A DNA stretch of 64,000 nucleotides from Bog-532 sp963732345 (GCA_963732345.1 CAVSZI010000021.1:1-64000); one strand, 5' to 3'. Counted from the stretch's first letter, positions 53,435 through 61,787 are shown. Program-made: numbers and translations. Notes: generated from the sequence alone by a model not told the origin.

Positions 53435-53515
53435 TATGGTTTGCCCCGCCGGGGATGCCTCTATGGTTTGCCCCGCCGGGGATGCCTCTATGGTTTGCCC
53501 CGCCGGGGATGCCTC
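53435..53515. repeat. Three perfect 27-bp tandem repeats between two operon genes
   Basis: Copies at 53435-53461, 53462-53488 and 53489-53515 are identical. Each contains a CCCCGCCGGGG palindrome that can form a hairpin. The array fills most of the 107-bp space between the dehydrogenase stop and the adenylation start. It could affect mRNA stability or relative expression; no coding role is evident. Confidence 0.95.
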
Positions 53516-53530
53516 ACCTGGCCGGGTGGC

Positions 53531-54682
53531 TCAGAGCCCGAGCATCCGGGCGAGTACCACCCGCTGGATCTCCGAGGTGCCCGAGTAGATGGTGCCGGCG
53601 ATCGCGTCCCGGAGGTCGCGCTCGATCCCCGCGTCTTTCATGTAGCCCCAGGCCCCGTGGACCTGTATCGCGTCCTGGCTGGAGCTCACCCATGCCTCGC
53701 TGGTGAACAGCTTCGCGGCGGCCGCCTCCGCCGGGGCGGACCTGCCCTGCTGCTTCAGCCATGCCACCCGGTAGATCAGCGACCTCGCCGCCTCCAGCCG
53801 CACGTACATGTCGGCCAGCTTGCCGGACACACCCTGGAACTTCCCGATGGGCTGGCCGAACTGCTCTCGTGACCGCGCGTATGCCACACATGTCTCGAGC
53901 TGCCGCCGCATCGCGCCCGCGACGCTGGCGAAAAGGCAGCTCCGTTCCCACTCCATGGACGAGTTGAAGATCGCCATCCCCGCCCCTTCCGGCCCCAGCC
54001 GGCTCTCCGCGGGAACGAGGCAGTCTTGCAGCGTAATCTCGCCCATCGGCGAGGTCCGCAGGCCCATCTTCTCGAAGCTGCTGCTCACCGCGAGCCCCGG
54101 CGTCGCTGCGTTGACGAGGAAGGCGGAGAGCCCGGCTAGCCCGGGCCGGCCCGGGTCCGCAGCGTAGACCAGCAGTACGTCAGCGACCGGGGCGTTGGTG
54201 ATGTACTGCTTGGTCCCCTTGAGGAGGTAGTGGTCACCGCGCCGCTCGGCGCGGGTGCGCATGTGCAGCGCGTCGGAACCGGATTCAGGCTCGGTCATCG
54301 CGTGCGCGGCGATGAGGTCGCCCGACACCATCCCGGGAAGGTACGCCCGCTGCTGCGCCGGGGTACCGAACGTCACCAGCGGCAGCTCGACGCTCCACAT
54401 CTGCGCGTTGAGGGAGAAGAGGAGCCCGTTGTCCTGGCACCCGTATCCCAGGGCCTCCATGACGTGGGCCGTCGTGAGGACGTCTGCGCCGGCCCCGCCC
54501 AGCTCGGCGGGAACTGGCAGGCCCTGGACCCCGAACTTGGCGCACCTCCGCCACGCCTCCCGCGGGAACTCCCCGGCATCCTCGCGCTTCACCAGATCCT
54601 GGTTGAGCTCCCGGCCGAGGGCGGCCGCCGCTTCCGTCAGCTCGCGCTGCTCGGCGCTCAGCGAGAAGTCCACGCCGTTCAT
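53531..54682 (-). CDS. Acyl-CoA-dehydrogenase-fold flavoenzyme (possible aminoacyl-carrier oxidase)
   Basis: The 383-aa enzyme has the ACAD fold: LPVPAELGGAGADVLTTAHV, the FAD-site IAAHAMTEPESGSDALHMRT, LLKGTKQYITNAPVADVLLV, the RSREQFGQPIGKFQGVSGKL helix and the C-terminal GYMKDAGIERDLRDAIAGTI, YSGTSEIQRVVLARMLGL. ATG 54682 follows GGGAGGAAATT. Next to an adenylation enzyme and a carrier protein it resembles the PltE/RedW type that oxidises carrier-bound proline to pyrrole. An ordinary fatty acyl-CoA dehydrogenase is the alternative. It is the first gene of the five-gene set. Confidence 0.88.
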   Translation of the reverse strand: MNGVDFSLSAEQRELTEAAAALGRELNQDLVKREDAGEFPREAWRRCAKFGVQGLPVPAELGGAGADVLTTAHVMEALGYGCQDNGLLFSLNAQMWSVELPLVTFGTPAQQRAYLPGMVSGDLIAAHAMTEPESGSDALHMRTRAERRGDHYLLKGTKQYITNAPVADVLLVYAADPGRPGLAGLSAFLVNAATPGLAVSSSFEKMGLRTSPMGEITLQDCLVPAESRLGPEGAGMAIFNSSMEWERSCLFASVAGAMRRQLETCVAYARSREQFGQPIGKFQGVSGKLADMYVRLEAARSLIYRVAWLKQQGRSAPAEAAAAKLFTSEAWVSSSQDAIQVHGAWGYMKDAGIERDLRDAIAGTIYSGTSEIQRVVLARMLGL

Positions 54683-54934
54683 AATTTCCTCCCCAGGCCG
54701 AGGGCGGGCATCGACCCCCAAGAAGCGGGCTCATCGCAGTAAGCGCACGTACGGACCCTGCAGGTGACAGTAACAGAGAGAAAGACGCGGATATACCATG
54801 AAAGGTTTACTTTGTACTCATTCGACTACGCTACGTTGAACGGTTACGTTCACGGAACGCGGATGACAGCCAATAGCCCAGCTCAGCGCACAACCCTGGG
54901 CGTTCCCGCCGCCACTCGCCCTCGCCGATGAGGA
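54683..54934. promoter_or_regulatory. Leader of the biosynthetic operon, adjoining the repeat
   Basis: The 252-bp space between the first operon gene and direct repeat copy 2. An AT-richer stretch at about 54,770-54,850 (CAGTAACAGAGAGAAAGACG, TACTTTGTACTCATTCGAC) probably holds the minus-strand promoter. No gene is visible. Confidence 0.4.
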
Positions 54935-55058
54935 GGCGAGGGCGATGGCCAGCTCCCCGGCGGCCGTGGGGTGGAACGGCGCGGGATCGCCGATGCCCTG
55001 CACGTACGACCCGGGATCGCACAGCGCGTGCCCGGTGAAGTCCGGCGCGGTTTGTGCT
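54935..55058 (-). pseudogene. SGNH-hydrolase remnant, shorter duplicate
   Basis: The same DPGSYVQGIGDPAPFHPTAA coding stretch as at about 45,562-45,690, but cut at the repeat edge and fused to an unrelated sequence. It has no start, no GDS block and is non-functional. Confidence 0.55.
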
Positions 55059-55109
55059 CGCATTACCAGCCCGGGAGGTGCAGCCCGGCCACTCCGTATC
55101 CTGCTTTTT

Positions 55110-57291
55110 CTACCGGCCCGTCCGTCTCGAAGCCGCACGCTCGCGCGTCCTGAAAGCGAACCTCCGGGGCGGTCTGGGTTCCGGCGGCAGCGGGTTGTCG
55201 GGCGGGGCCGGCGGCAGGGTTGCCAGCGGCTGGGTTGTCGCGGCGTCGGCCCACGCCGCGGAGCCGGGCCAGGATGAGGGGGCGGGCCACGGCGTGGCGA
55301 CGGACTCGGGCACAGCCGTGGGAACGGGCTCGGACTCGGACTCGGGCTCGGGCTCAGCCGCAGGGACGGGCTCAGCCGCAGGGACGGGCTCAGCCGCAAG
55401 GACAAGGACGGGCTCAGCCGCAGGGACGGGCTCAGCCGCAGGGACGGGCTCAGCCGCAAGGACAAGGACGGGCTCAGCCGCAGGGACGGGCTCAGCCGCA
55501 GGGACGGGCTCAGCCGCAGGGACGGGCTCAGGGACGGGCTCAGCCGCGGGCGCGGGCTCAGGCGCGGGCTCAGCCGCGGGCGCGGACGTGGATGCAGGCT
55601 CGGATGCCCGGGCGGGCTCGGAAACGGTGCCCGCTCTCCCGGGCGCGGCGCCGGCATGCTTGCCGGTGTAGGTGCCGTGGGTCCTGGTTCCGGGGGCGGG
55701 TGCCGGTGCGGGGTCGGCGGTGTAGTCGCTGGGCCGGGTCTGGTCGTATCCGTCCTGTACGCCGATCTGGCGGAAGATCAGGGTGAGCAGGGCTGCGACG
55801 GCCACGTTGAGGATGAGGGCGGTGATCCCGATGTAGGTGACGTGCCCGAACACCGGAGCCGCGGAGGTCCCGAAGTGCGCCTGGCCGCCTCCGGGCATCC
55901 GGTAGGCCTGGATGGTGCCGTACGCCATTCCCGCGGCCCAGCCGAAGATAAGCGCGGAGCGGTGGAACCAGCGCGTGTACAGGCTGATCACGATGGCCGG
56001 GAAGGTCTGCAGGATCCAGATCCCGCCGAGCAGCTGCAAGTTGATCGAGAACGTCTTGTTCAGCTCGAGGGCGAAGCCCAGCGCGCCGACTTTCATGATG
56101 AGCGAGGCCAGCCGCGCCACCCGGGTCTCCTGCGCGGGGGTGGCATCGGGTTTGAGGAGCTCCTTGTAAATGGTGCGGGTAAACAGGTTCGCCGCCGCGA
56201 TCGACATGATGGCCGCGGGGACGAGCGCGCCGATGACGATCGCGGAGTAGCCGATGCCCGCGAACCAGCTGGGGAAGATGTGCGCGAACAGCAGGGGCAC
56301 GGACAGCTGGGGGTTGCCGCCGGCCGCCTTGACGCCGGCGTTCACGGCCGGCACCGCCCGCGCCATGTAGCCGAACAGGGCGATCAGGCCCAGGATGAGC
56401 GAGTAGGCGGGCAGCATCGCCGCGTTGCGCCTGATCACGTCGCGCCGCTTGGCGGCGAACACCCCGGTGGTCGCGTGCGGGTACACGAACAGGGCCAGCG
56501 CGGAGCCGAGCGCCAGGGTGGCGTAGGCCCATTCTCCGGCCGGCATCACCACGATGCTGCCGAACGGCTTGCCGGTGGCGGGGTTAACCGTTTTCAGGTG
56601 CGCCGTGGCGGCGCCGAAGATGTGCCCCCAGCCGCCGATCCGGCCCGGGATGTAGAGCATCGCGACGATGACCGTCACGTAGATGAGGGTGTCCTTGACG
56701 AACGCGATCAGGGCCAGCGCCGCGCAGTCCGGCCAGGTAGGTGTATGCGGCCACGACGGCGAACGCGATGATCAGCGGCAGATCCCGGACAACGGCATTG
56801 CCTGAGGTGCTGCCGATCCCCATGACGGTCAGCACGGACTCGATACCCACGAGCTGCAGCGCGATGTACGGCATGGTGGCCAGGATTCCGGTCGCCGCCA
56901 CCGCCAGCCCCAGGCCCTGCGAGCCCTTCCTGCCCCGGACGAACTCACCGGGGCTGACGTAACCATGCGCCCGGGCCACCGACCACAGCCGCGGCGCGAA
57001 GATGAACACGATCGGGAAGACCATGATCGTGTACGACAGCGCATAGAATCCCGCGGCGCCGGTGGCATAGACCAGGGCCGGCACGGCGATGAAGGTGTAA
57101 GCGGTGTAGATGTCGCCGCCGAGCAGGAACCAGCTGACGAATGTCCCGAATCCGCGGCCGCCCAGACCCCACTCGTTCAGCTGGAGCAGGTCCCCGGCCG
57201 GGCGCCATCTGGCTGACGCGAAGCCGATTAAGGTGACGATCAGGAACGAGCCGAGGACGATGATGAACGGGACCACATTAAGGTGACTCAC
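55110..57291 (-). CDS. Sodium:solute symporter (acetate/monocarboxylate type), copy 2, with internal frameshift
   Basis: The protein is of the SSS family with about 12-13 membrane helices. The GTG at 57291 (VSHLNVVPFIIVLGSFLIVT) overlaps the stop of the DUF3311 gene (GTGA), the standard partner. Family segments include GRGFGTFVSWFLLGGDIYTA, AHGYVSPGEFVRGRKGSQGL and ALVPAAIMSIAAANLFTRTI. At about 56,720 one extra base breaks the frame between AYTYLAGLR and VKDTLIYVTV; removing it restores LRALALIAFVKD. The same shift exists in copy 1, so it predates duplication or reflects a systematic call. The C-terminus carries a long Ala-Glu-Pro-Val tail encoded by an 18-bp repeat tract, unusual for the family. 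Uptake of small carboxylates is the likely role if intact. Confidence 0.82.
55350..55560 (-). repeat. 18-bp tandem repeat tract in the symporter tail (long allele)
   Basis: Units GGGCTCAGCCGCAGGGAC with 24-bp variants containing AAGGACAAGGACGG encode VPAAEP and VLVLAAEP hexa/octapeptides on the minus strand. The tract is 96 bp longer than that at 45,980 and stays in frame with the transporter's C-terminal half. Confidence 0.88.
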
Positions 57292-57551
57292 CTGGGCACG
57301 CCCCCGCCATCTCCCGCCCCGCGGTCCGGGCCGGGCCCGGTCCTGAGCAGCAGGTAGCAGATCCAGCACAGCAGGCCGGTCATGGGTACCCAGATCAGCT
57401 GGAACCAGTAAAAGAACGGGAAGTGCCCCAGCTCCGGCGAAGACCGGGCGTAGAGGGGCACCCACAGTGTGCCGGCGATCGCGACGGTCAGCAGGACCGT
57501 GATTGTGCCCCACCTGGCCGGGCTATTGCCCACCGGAGCGCGCTGGACCAT
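57288..57551 (-). CDS. DUF3311 small membrane protein
   Basis: The 87-aa protein has two hydrophobic helices (WGTITVLLTVAIAGTLWVPL and FQLIWVPMTGLLCWICYLLL) separated by a short loop with PFFYWFQL, the DUF3311 pattern. It overlaps the symporter start by 4 bp (GTGA). In actinobacteria this family is nearly always encoded directly before SSS-family carboxylate symporters and is thought to be a small partner subunit. Its presence only before copy 2 marks that side as the native 5' flank. Confidence 0.88.
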   Translation of the reverse strand: MVQRAPVGNSPARWGTITVLLTVAIAGTLWVPLYARSSPELGHFPFFYWFQLIWVPMTGLLCWICYLLLRTGPGPDRGAGDGGGVPR

Positions 57552-57784
57552 CGCAGCCTCTCAAAATGTCGTGTGCGGTCTCAGGACATGATCTGCGCGG
57601 TGCCTGGTCTGATACCGGATTCCGCCGACGGATGCGGCGGCCGCCACACTGTGTTTTCCGGCGCTGACGGCCCAGCAGCGGCCCAGGGGGGTCACGATGA
57701 GTGTTTCACCTGGTAAAACGCGGTGTCATTGCAGATGCCGCAGAACAGGTGCGTCGGGCTACCCGCGCGCCACGAACAACTGCT
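57552..57784. other. Intergenic region between DUF3311 and the trans-sulfuration gene
   Basis: 233 bp holding the minus-strand promoter of the DUF3311-symporter pair. No gene and no clear terminator is seen. Confidence 0.3.
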
Positions 57785-58906
57785 TCACCCGATGGCGGCC
57801 AGGCTCCGGTCGATGTCGGCCACCAGGTCTTCCACCGGCTCGATCCCCGCGGACAGCCGGATGAGCGATTCGGGGGCCGTCTCCGATGCCCATCGGGCTC
57901 GCCGTTCCCACGCCGACTCGACCCCGCCGAAGCTCGTGGCCGGGAGGATGACCCGTGAGGCCCGCACCACGGCGTCGGCGTCGGCGGCGGTCCCGTCCAC
58001 CTCGAACGACAGCAGCGGGCCGAACCCGCGTGGCATCTGACGCCGTGCCACCTCGAGCGTCGCCTGTTCGGTGCCGGGATAATGAACCGAACGGACCCGC
58101 GGTTGGCCAGCCAGATGCTGGGCGACCGCGAGGGCGCTCTCCGACTGGCGGGCGGTGCGCAGGGCCAGAGTCTTCAGGCCGCGCAGGGCCAGCCAGCTCT
58201 CGAATGGCCCCGGAATGCCCCCGCCGACCGAGCGCCATCCCCTGAGATCTCCCGTCAACCGCTGGTCCCGGGTCATGACCGCGCCGAGCAGCACGTCGGA
58301 ATGCCCGGACGCCGCCTTGGTCAGCGAGCACAGGGAGGCGACCGCGCCCAGGTCCAATGGCTTCTGCAGCAGGCCGGTCGCGACGGTGTTGTCCACAACC
58401 ATGGGCGCGTCCGCGGCCGAAGCCAGCCGGGCGAGGCTGGTCAGGTCCGCGACCCGTAGCAGCGGGTTGGTCGGTGTCTCCGCCCATAGCACCGCCGGGC
58501 CGGCGACGAGGTGACGCTCTACCTGTGCGTGGTGGAGCAGGTCGACGGCGACGGGCGCGGCGCCGTGCGGCCGGAGCCAGTCGGCGAGCAGCCGCGTGTT
58601 GTAGTAGCCGTCACTGGGGAGCACGATCTGCTGGCGGCCCTTCGCCAGCGCGAGCATCAGCGCCATCGACGCGGCCTGGCCCGACGCGAAGACGACCGCT
58701 TCCGCGTCCTCCAGCGCGCCGAGGGCCTGCTCCAGCGCCTCCCAGCTGGGGTTTCCGTTCCGCCCGTAGGCCCGCGGCGGGTCGGGGTCACCCCAGGAGG
58801 CGTACACGCTGGCGGGGACGAGCGGCGGCGCGGCGGGCGAACCCGCGGACCGTTCGGTGCCCGCATGGATCAGTCGCGTCTCCGCCGACGGCAGGTGCTC
58901 GCTCAT
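57785..58906 (-). CDS. PLP-dependent trans-sulfuration enzyme (cystathionine gamma-synthase/lyase family)
   Basis: This 373-aa Cys/Met-metabolism PLP enzyme has the opening SAETRLIHAGTER, YGRNGNPSWEALEQALGALE, PLP ring-stacking GYYNTR, WAETPTNPLLRVADL, PMVVDNTVATGLLQKPLDLG and the Schiff-base Lys in SLTKAASGHSDVLLG. The C-terminal LIRLSAGIEPVEDLVADIDR is conserved. The ATG at 58906 is used. It could be a gamma-synthase, gamma-lyase or related sulfhydrylase; the variations in the active-site loop do not decide. The SDR gene lies 46 bp upstream on the same strand. Confidence 0.9.
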   Translation of the reverse strand: MSEHLPSAETRLIHAGTERSAGSPAAPPLVPASVYASWGDPDPPRAYGRNGNPSWEALEQALGALEDAEAVVFASGQAASMALMLALAKGRQQIVLPSDGYYNTRLLADWLRPHGAAPVAVDLLHHAQVERHLVAGPAVLWAETPTNPLLRVADLTSLARLASAADAPMVVDNTVATGLLQKPLDLGAVASLCSLTKAASGHSDVLLGAVMTRDQRLTGDLRGWRSVGGGIPGPFESWLALRGLKTLALRTARQSESALAVAQHLAGQPRVRSVHYPGTEQATLEVARRQMPRGFGPLLSFEVDGTAADADAVVRASRVILPATSFGGVESAWERRARWASETAPESLIRLSAGIEPVEDLVADIDRSLAAIG

Positions 58907-58952
58907 CGTCCCATCCAAGCCGACGGCGGCGCCGTTCCGCCGCCGGCGCGCG

Positions 58953-59741
58953 TTACGGCTCGCGGGTCCGGAGCCGCAGCGAGGTCCAGCTCGCGTCCGC
59001 GACCCAGCCGCCGTCGACGGGCAGCGCTACGCCGTTGACGAAGCTGCTCCGGGACGGATCGGCCAGGAAGGCGACCGCCGCCGCGACGTCGTTCGGCGAG
59101 GCGAACCGGGCCATCGGCACCTGGTTGACGATGTCGGCGTCCGTGTAGCCGCCGCTGGCCTGATCTTCCGCGTCCATTTCGGTCTTGATCCATCCTGGGC
59201 AGACGGCGTTGACGCGGACGCCGCGCCCGCCCCACTCGGCCGCGAGGGTAGAGGTGAGCCCGACCAGGCCGTGTTTCGATGCGTTATACGCGGCCCGGTG
59301 GGAGACGCCGCGCAGGCCCGCGATCGAGGCGACGTTGACCACCGACCCGGATCCGGCCGCCAGCATCTGCGTACCGAATTCGCGGCACAGCAGGAACGCC
59401 CCCGTCAGGTTGATGTCGAGCACCCGCCGCCACGCTTCGGCCGTGGTCTCCTCGGCCGGAACCAGGAGCGAGACGCCCGCGTTGTTGACCAGCACGTCGG
59501 CCCGCCCGAACCGGTCCCGAACACCCGTCCCCAGCGCGAGCACGTCGGTCTCGGAGGACACGTCGGTCCGTGACGGCCACACCCGCCCGCCCAGCGCCGT
59601 CACCTCGGCGGCCGTGGCCGCGCAGTCGGTTACGTCGGCGAGGACCAGGGTGCAGCCCTCCCGGGCCAGCGTGGCGGCGATCACCCGGCCAAGCCCGCGC
59701 GCCGCTCCGGTCACCACGGCCACCCGTCCAGATTGCTGCAT
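58953..59741 (-). CDS. SDR family oxidoreductase
   Basis: The 262-aa classical short-chain dehydrogenase has TGAARGLG (cofactor loop at residues 11-18), an Asp-containing LADVTD that suggests NAD, NNAGVS, the catalytic Ser in NVASIAGLRG and Y-x3-K in AAYNASKHGL, and the CPGWIKTEM and FVNGVALPVDGGWV endings. The substrate is unknown. The length is normal and the frame intact. Confidence 0.93.
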   Translation of the reverse strand: MQQSGRVAVVTGAARGLGRVIAATLAREGCTLVLADVTDCAATAAEVTALGGRVWPSRTDVSSETDVLALGTGVRDRFGRADVLVNNAGVSLLVPAEETTAEAWRRVLDINLTGAFLLCREFGTQMLAAGSGSVVNVASIAGLRGVSHRAAYNASKHGLVGLTSTLAAEWGGRGVRVNAVCPGWIKTEMDAEDQASGGYTDADIVNQVPMARFASPNDVAAAVAFLADPSRSSFVNGVALPVDGGWVADASWTSLRLRTREP

Positions 59742-59864
59742 GGCAGCGTTCTACCAGAGCGCGCGATACCGCCGATCGGGGCCGGCCGCACGGGCCGCCA
59801 CCAGGGCTGTGCGCCGGGGCTGCCCATCGGGGCACCTCGAGTCGCAGCAGCCGCGCCGCGCCTC

Positions 59865-60044
59865 CTACCAGAGGTCGCCCCCGACCAGCACGTACAGGAA
59901 TGGCACGAGAGGGATGAGGCCGAATACTGCCCACACCACCTTCTCCAGGCCGGTGAGGTCGCTCCGGCCGGCCAGGTTGATCCACATGAGGATGACCGCG
60001 ACCGGGTGAATGAGGCAGACCAAAAGCTCCAAAAGCTTCTTCAT
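59865..60044 (-). CDS. PLDc_N-type small membrane protein
   Basis: The 59-aa protein starts MKKLLELLVCLIHPVAVILM and has two hydrophobic helices ending VVWAVFGLIPLVPFLYVLVG. The pattern (a short helix pair with WINLAGRSDLTGLEKVVW between) matches stand-alone phospholipase-D-nuclease N-terminal (PLDc_N) domains common in actinobacteria. Function is unknown; it is divergent from the HtrA gene. Confidence 0.75.
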   Translation of the reverse strand: MKKLLELLVCLIHPVAVILMWINLAGRSDLTGLEKVVWAVFGLIPLVPFLYVLVGGDLW

Positions 60045-60152
60045 GGTCGGAAACTGTACCCGGCGGCGGGCCGCCGCAGTCACGACAGTTTCTCCGGTCC
60101 CAGCGCCGCCCCGGCCCTCCGCCAGAAAACCGCCGGCCCCGGCCACCGCCGG

Positions 60153-60180
60153 GGAAACCTTAGGGTCTTCAGGAAACCTT
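60153..60180. promoter_or_regulatory. Direct repeat GGAAACCTT x2 upstream of the protease gene
   Basis: GGAAACCTT occurs at 60153-60161 and 60172-60180, a 19-bp centre spacing of about two helical turns, which suits a dimeric response regulator. It lies about 95 bp before the HtrA-like protease start and 110 bp before the divergent small membrane gene. No known box is assigned. Confidence 0.45.
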
Positions 60181-60272
60181 CAGTAACGTTTCAGCCTGCC
60201 GTTTGCCCGCCAGCAGCTTCGCCCCAGGTTCGCCGCCGAAGATTCCGGTAGAGCAAGAGACCAAGGAGCTAG

Positions 60273-61787
60273 GTGGGCAGATCCATGAACGTCATCCAGG
60301 GTTCGGCGCTTTCGGCGGAACCAGAACAGGCACCGTCATCTTCCGCGTACCCCGGTGCGGGTGGTCCCTACGGCTCGTACGGGGGCAGTTCGGAAGGGTC
60401 CTACGGTTCGGGCGGCGGTGGCCCGTCGGGCGGCAGTTGGTCCGGCGGTGGCTGGTCCGGCGGAGGCGGGAACTGGTCGGGCGGCAGTTGGTCCGGCGGC
60501 AACTGGTCCGGCGGTGAACCGCCCAGCCCGCGGCACCGGGGCTTGCGGCGCGGGCTCGCGTTCGGGGTCGCCGGGGTCGCATTGGCCGCGGCCGCCGCGG
60601 TCGGCTCCTACGATGCCGTGCAGAGCAACGGCAGCGGAACCAGCCACGCGACCACCAGCGCCAGCACGGTCCTCAGCACCTCCCAGATCGCCGCCAAGGT
60701 CTCACCGGGTCTGGTCGACGTGGTGTCGACGCTTGGTGACGAGAACGGCGAGGCGGCCGGCACGGGCATGGTGCTGACCTCGAACGGTGAGGTACTGACC
60801 AACAACCACGTGATCGACGGAGCGACCTCCATCTCGGTCACCGACATCGGAAATGGCCACACCTATAAGGCCACCGTCGTCGGCTACGACAAGACCAAGG
60901 ACATCGCGGTACTGCAGCTGCAGAACGCGTCGGGTCTGCAGACCGTGACCTTCGGCGACTCCTCCACGGTGACCGTGGGCCAGCAGGTCGTCGCCATCGG
61001 GAACGCGGAGGGTAAGGGCGGACAGCCATCGGTGGTGACCGGCAGCGTGACTTCGCTCAACCAGTCCATCACGGCCAGCGATGAGGGCTCGGCCAGCAAC
61101 TCGGAGCAGTTGAGCGGGCTGATCCAGACCAACGCGCCGATCCAGCCCGGCGACTCGGGCGGCCCGCTGGTCAACTCGGCGGGCCAGGTCATCGGGATCG
61201 ACACCGCGGCCTCCACCTCAAGCGCGACGCCGACGGCGCAGGCGGCGACCCCGGGCCAGAGCCAGCAGGGCCAGAGCCAGCAGGGCCAGAGCCAGCAGGG
61301 CCAGAGCCAGCCGACTCAGGCGTTCGCCATCCCGATCGACGAGGCCGAATCGCTCGCGTCGCAGATCGAGGCGGGGACCTCATCCTCCACCGTGCACCTC
61401 GGCTCCACCGCATTCCTCGGCATCGAGGTCAGCAGTGCGGCCACCGGTTCCGGGAGTGGCCTGGGCGGCGGCGGTAACGGCGGTTATGGTTACGGCGGCG
61501 GTTTTGGCCCCGGCGGTGGTTATGGCTACGGCGGCGACGGCGGCGGGACCACCACGTCGGGTGCGACGGTCGCCGGGGCCCTGTCCGGCTCTCCGGCCGC
61601 GGATGCCGGGCTGACGGACGGTGACGTCATTACCTCCCTCGCTGGCCAGTCGGTGACCTCAGCGTCGCAGATCCAGACGATCCTCGGGGCCTACCACCCC
61701 GGCGACCAGGTCAGCATCGGCTGGACCGACGCTTACGGCCAGAGCCAGACAGCCACCGTCACCCTCGCCAGCGGCCCGGCCGCCTGA
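60273..61787 (+). CDS. HtrA/DegP-like trypsin-type serine protease with PDZ domain
   Basis: This 504-aa envelope protease has a long cytoplasmic Gly/Ser/Trp-rich leader with GGSWSGG repeats (about residues 28-82). One membrane helix follows (LRRGLAFGVAGVALAAAAAV, 91-110), then an S1C domain with His179 (TNNHVIDGA), Asp210 (DKTKDIAVLQL) and Ser295 (QPGDSGGPLV), and a PDZ domain (SGSPAADAGLTDGDVITSLA). A GQSQQ repeat (15-bp units, 61,256-61,315) and a Gly/Tyr-rich loop are inserted between catalytic and PDZ parts. GTG 60273 follows AAGGAG; ATG 60285 is an alternative. It degrades misfolded envelope proteins. Confidence 0.93.
   Translation: MGRSMNVIQGSALSAEPEQAPSSSAYPGAGGPYGSYGGSSEGSYGSGGGGPSGGSWSGGGWSGGGGNWSGGSWSGGNWSGGEPPSPRHRGLRRGLAFGVAGVALAAAAAVGSYDAVQSNGSGTSHATTSASTVLSTSQIAAKVSPGLVDVVSTLGDENGEAAGTGMVLTSNGEVLTNNHVIDGATSISVTDIGNGHTYKATVVGYDKTKDIAVLQLQNASGLQTVTFGDSSTVTVGQQVVAIGNAEGKGGQPSVVTGSVTSLNQSITASDEGSASNSEQLSGLIQTNAPIQPGDSGGPLVNSAGQVIGIDTAASTSSATPTAQAATPGQSQQGQSQQGQSQQGQSQPTQAFAIPIDEAESLASQIEAGTSSSTVHLGSTAFLGIEVSSAATGSGSGLGGGGNGGYGYGGGFGPGGGYGYGGDGGGTTTSGATVAGALSGSPAADAGLTDGDVITSLAGQSVTSASQIQTILGAYHPGDQVSIGWTDAYGQSQTATVTLASGPAA
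61256..61315 (+). repeat. 15-bp tandem repeat encoding GQSQQ
   Basis: About four copies of a 15-bp unit (CCAGAGCCAGCAGGG) lie within the protease gene. They code for a flexible Gln/Ser/Gly linker before the FAIPIDEAE strand. The copy number is likely variable between strains. Confidence 0.9.

Larger units (their letters stand above)
54935..57266 (-). repeat. Direct repeat copy 2 (2.33 kb) carrying the symporter gene
   Basis: The counterpart of 45,562-47,801 in the same orientation. On its right side it continues into the native symporter start and the DUF3311 gene. On its left it stops abruptly within the SGNH remnant (AIALA then unrelated residues). The 7.1-kb block 47,802-54,934 lies between the copies. 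Confidence 0.92.

Noticed and set aside
53435..53515. CRISPR repeat units
   Set aside because: The 27-bp units are directly adjacent with no spacers, and no cas genes are nearby.
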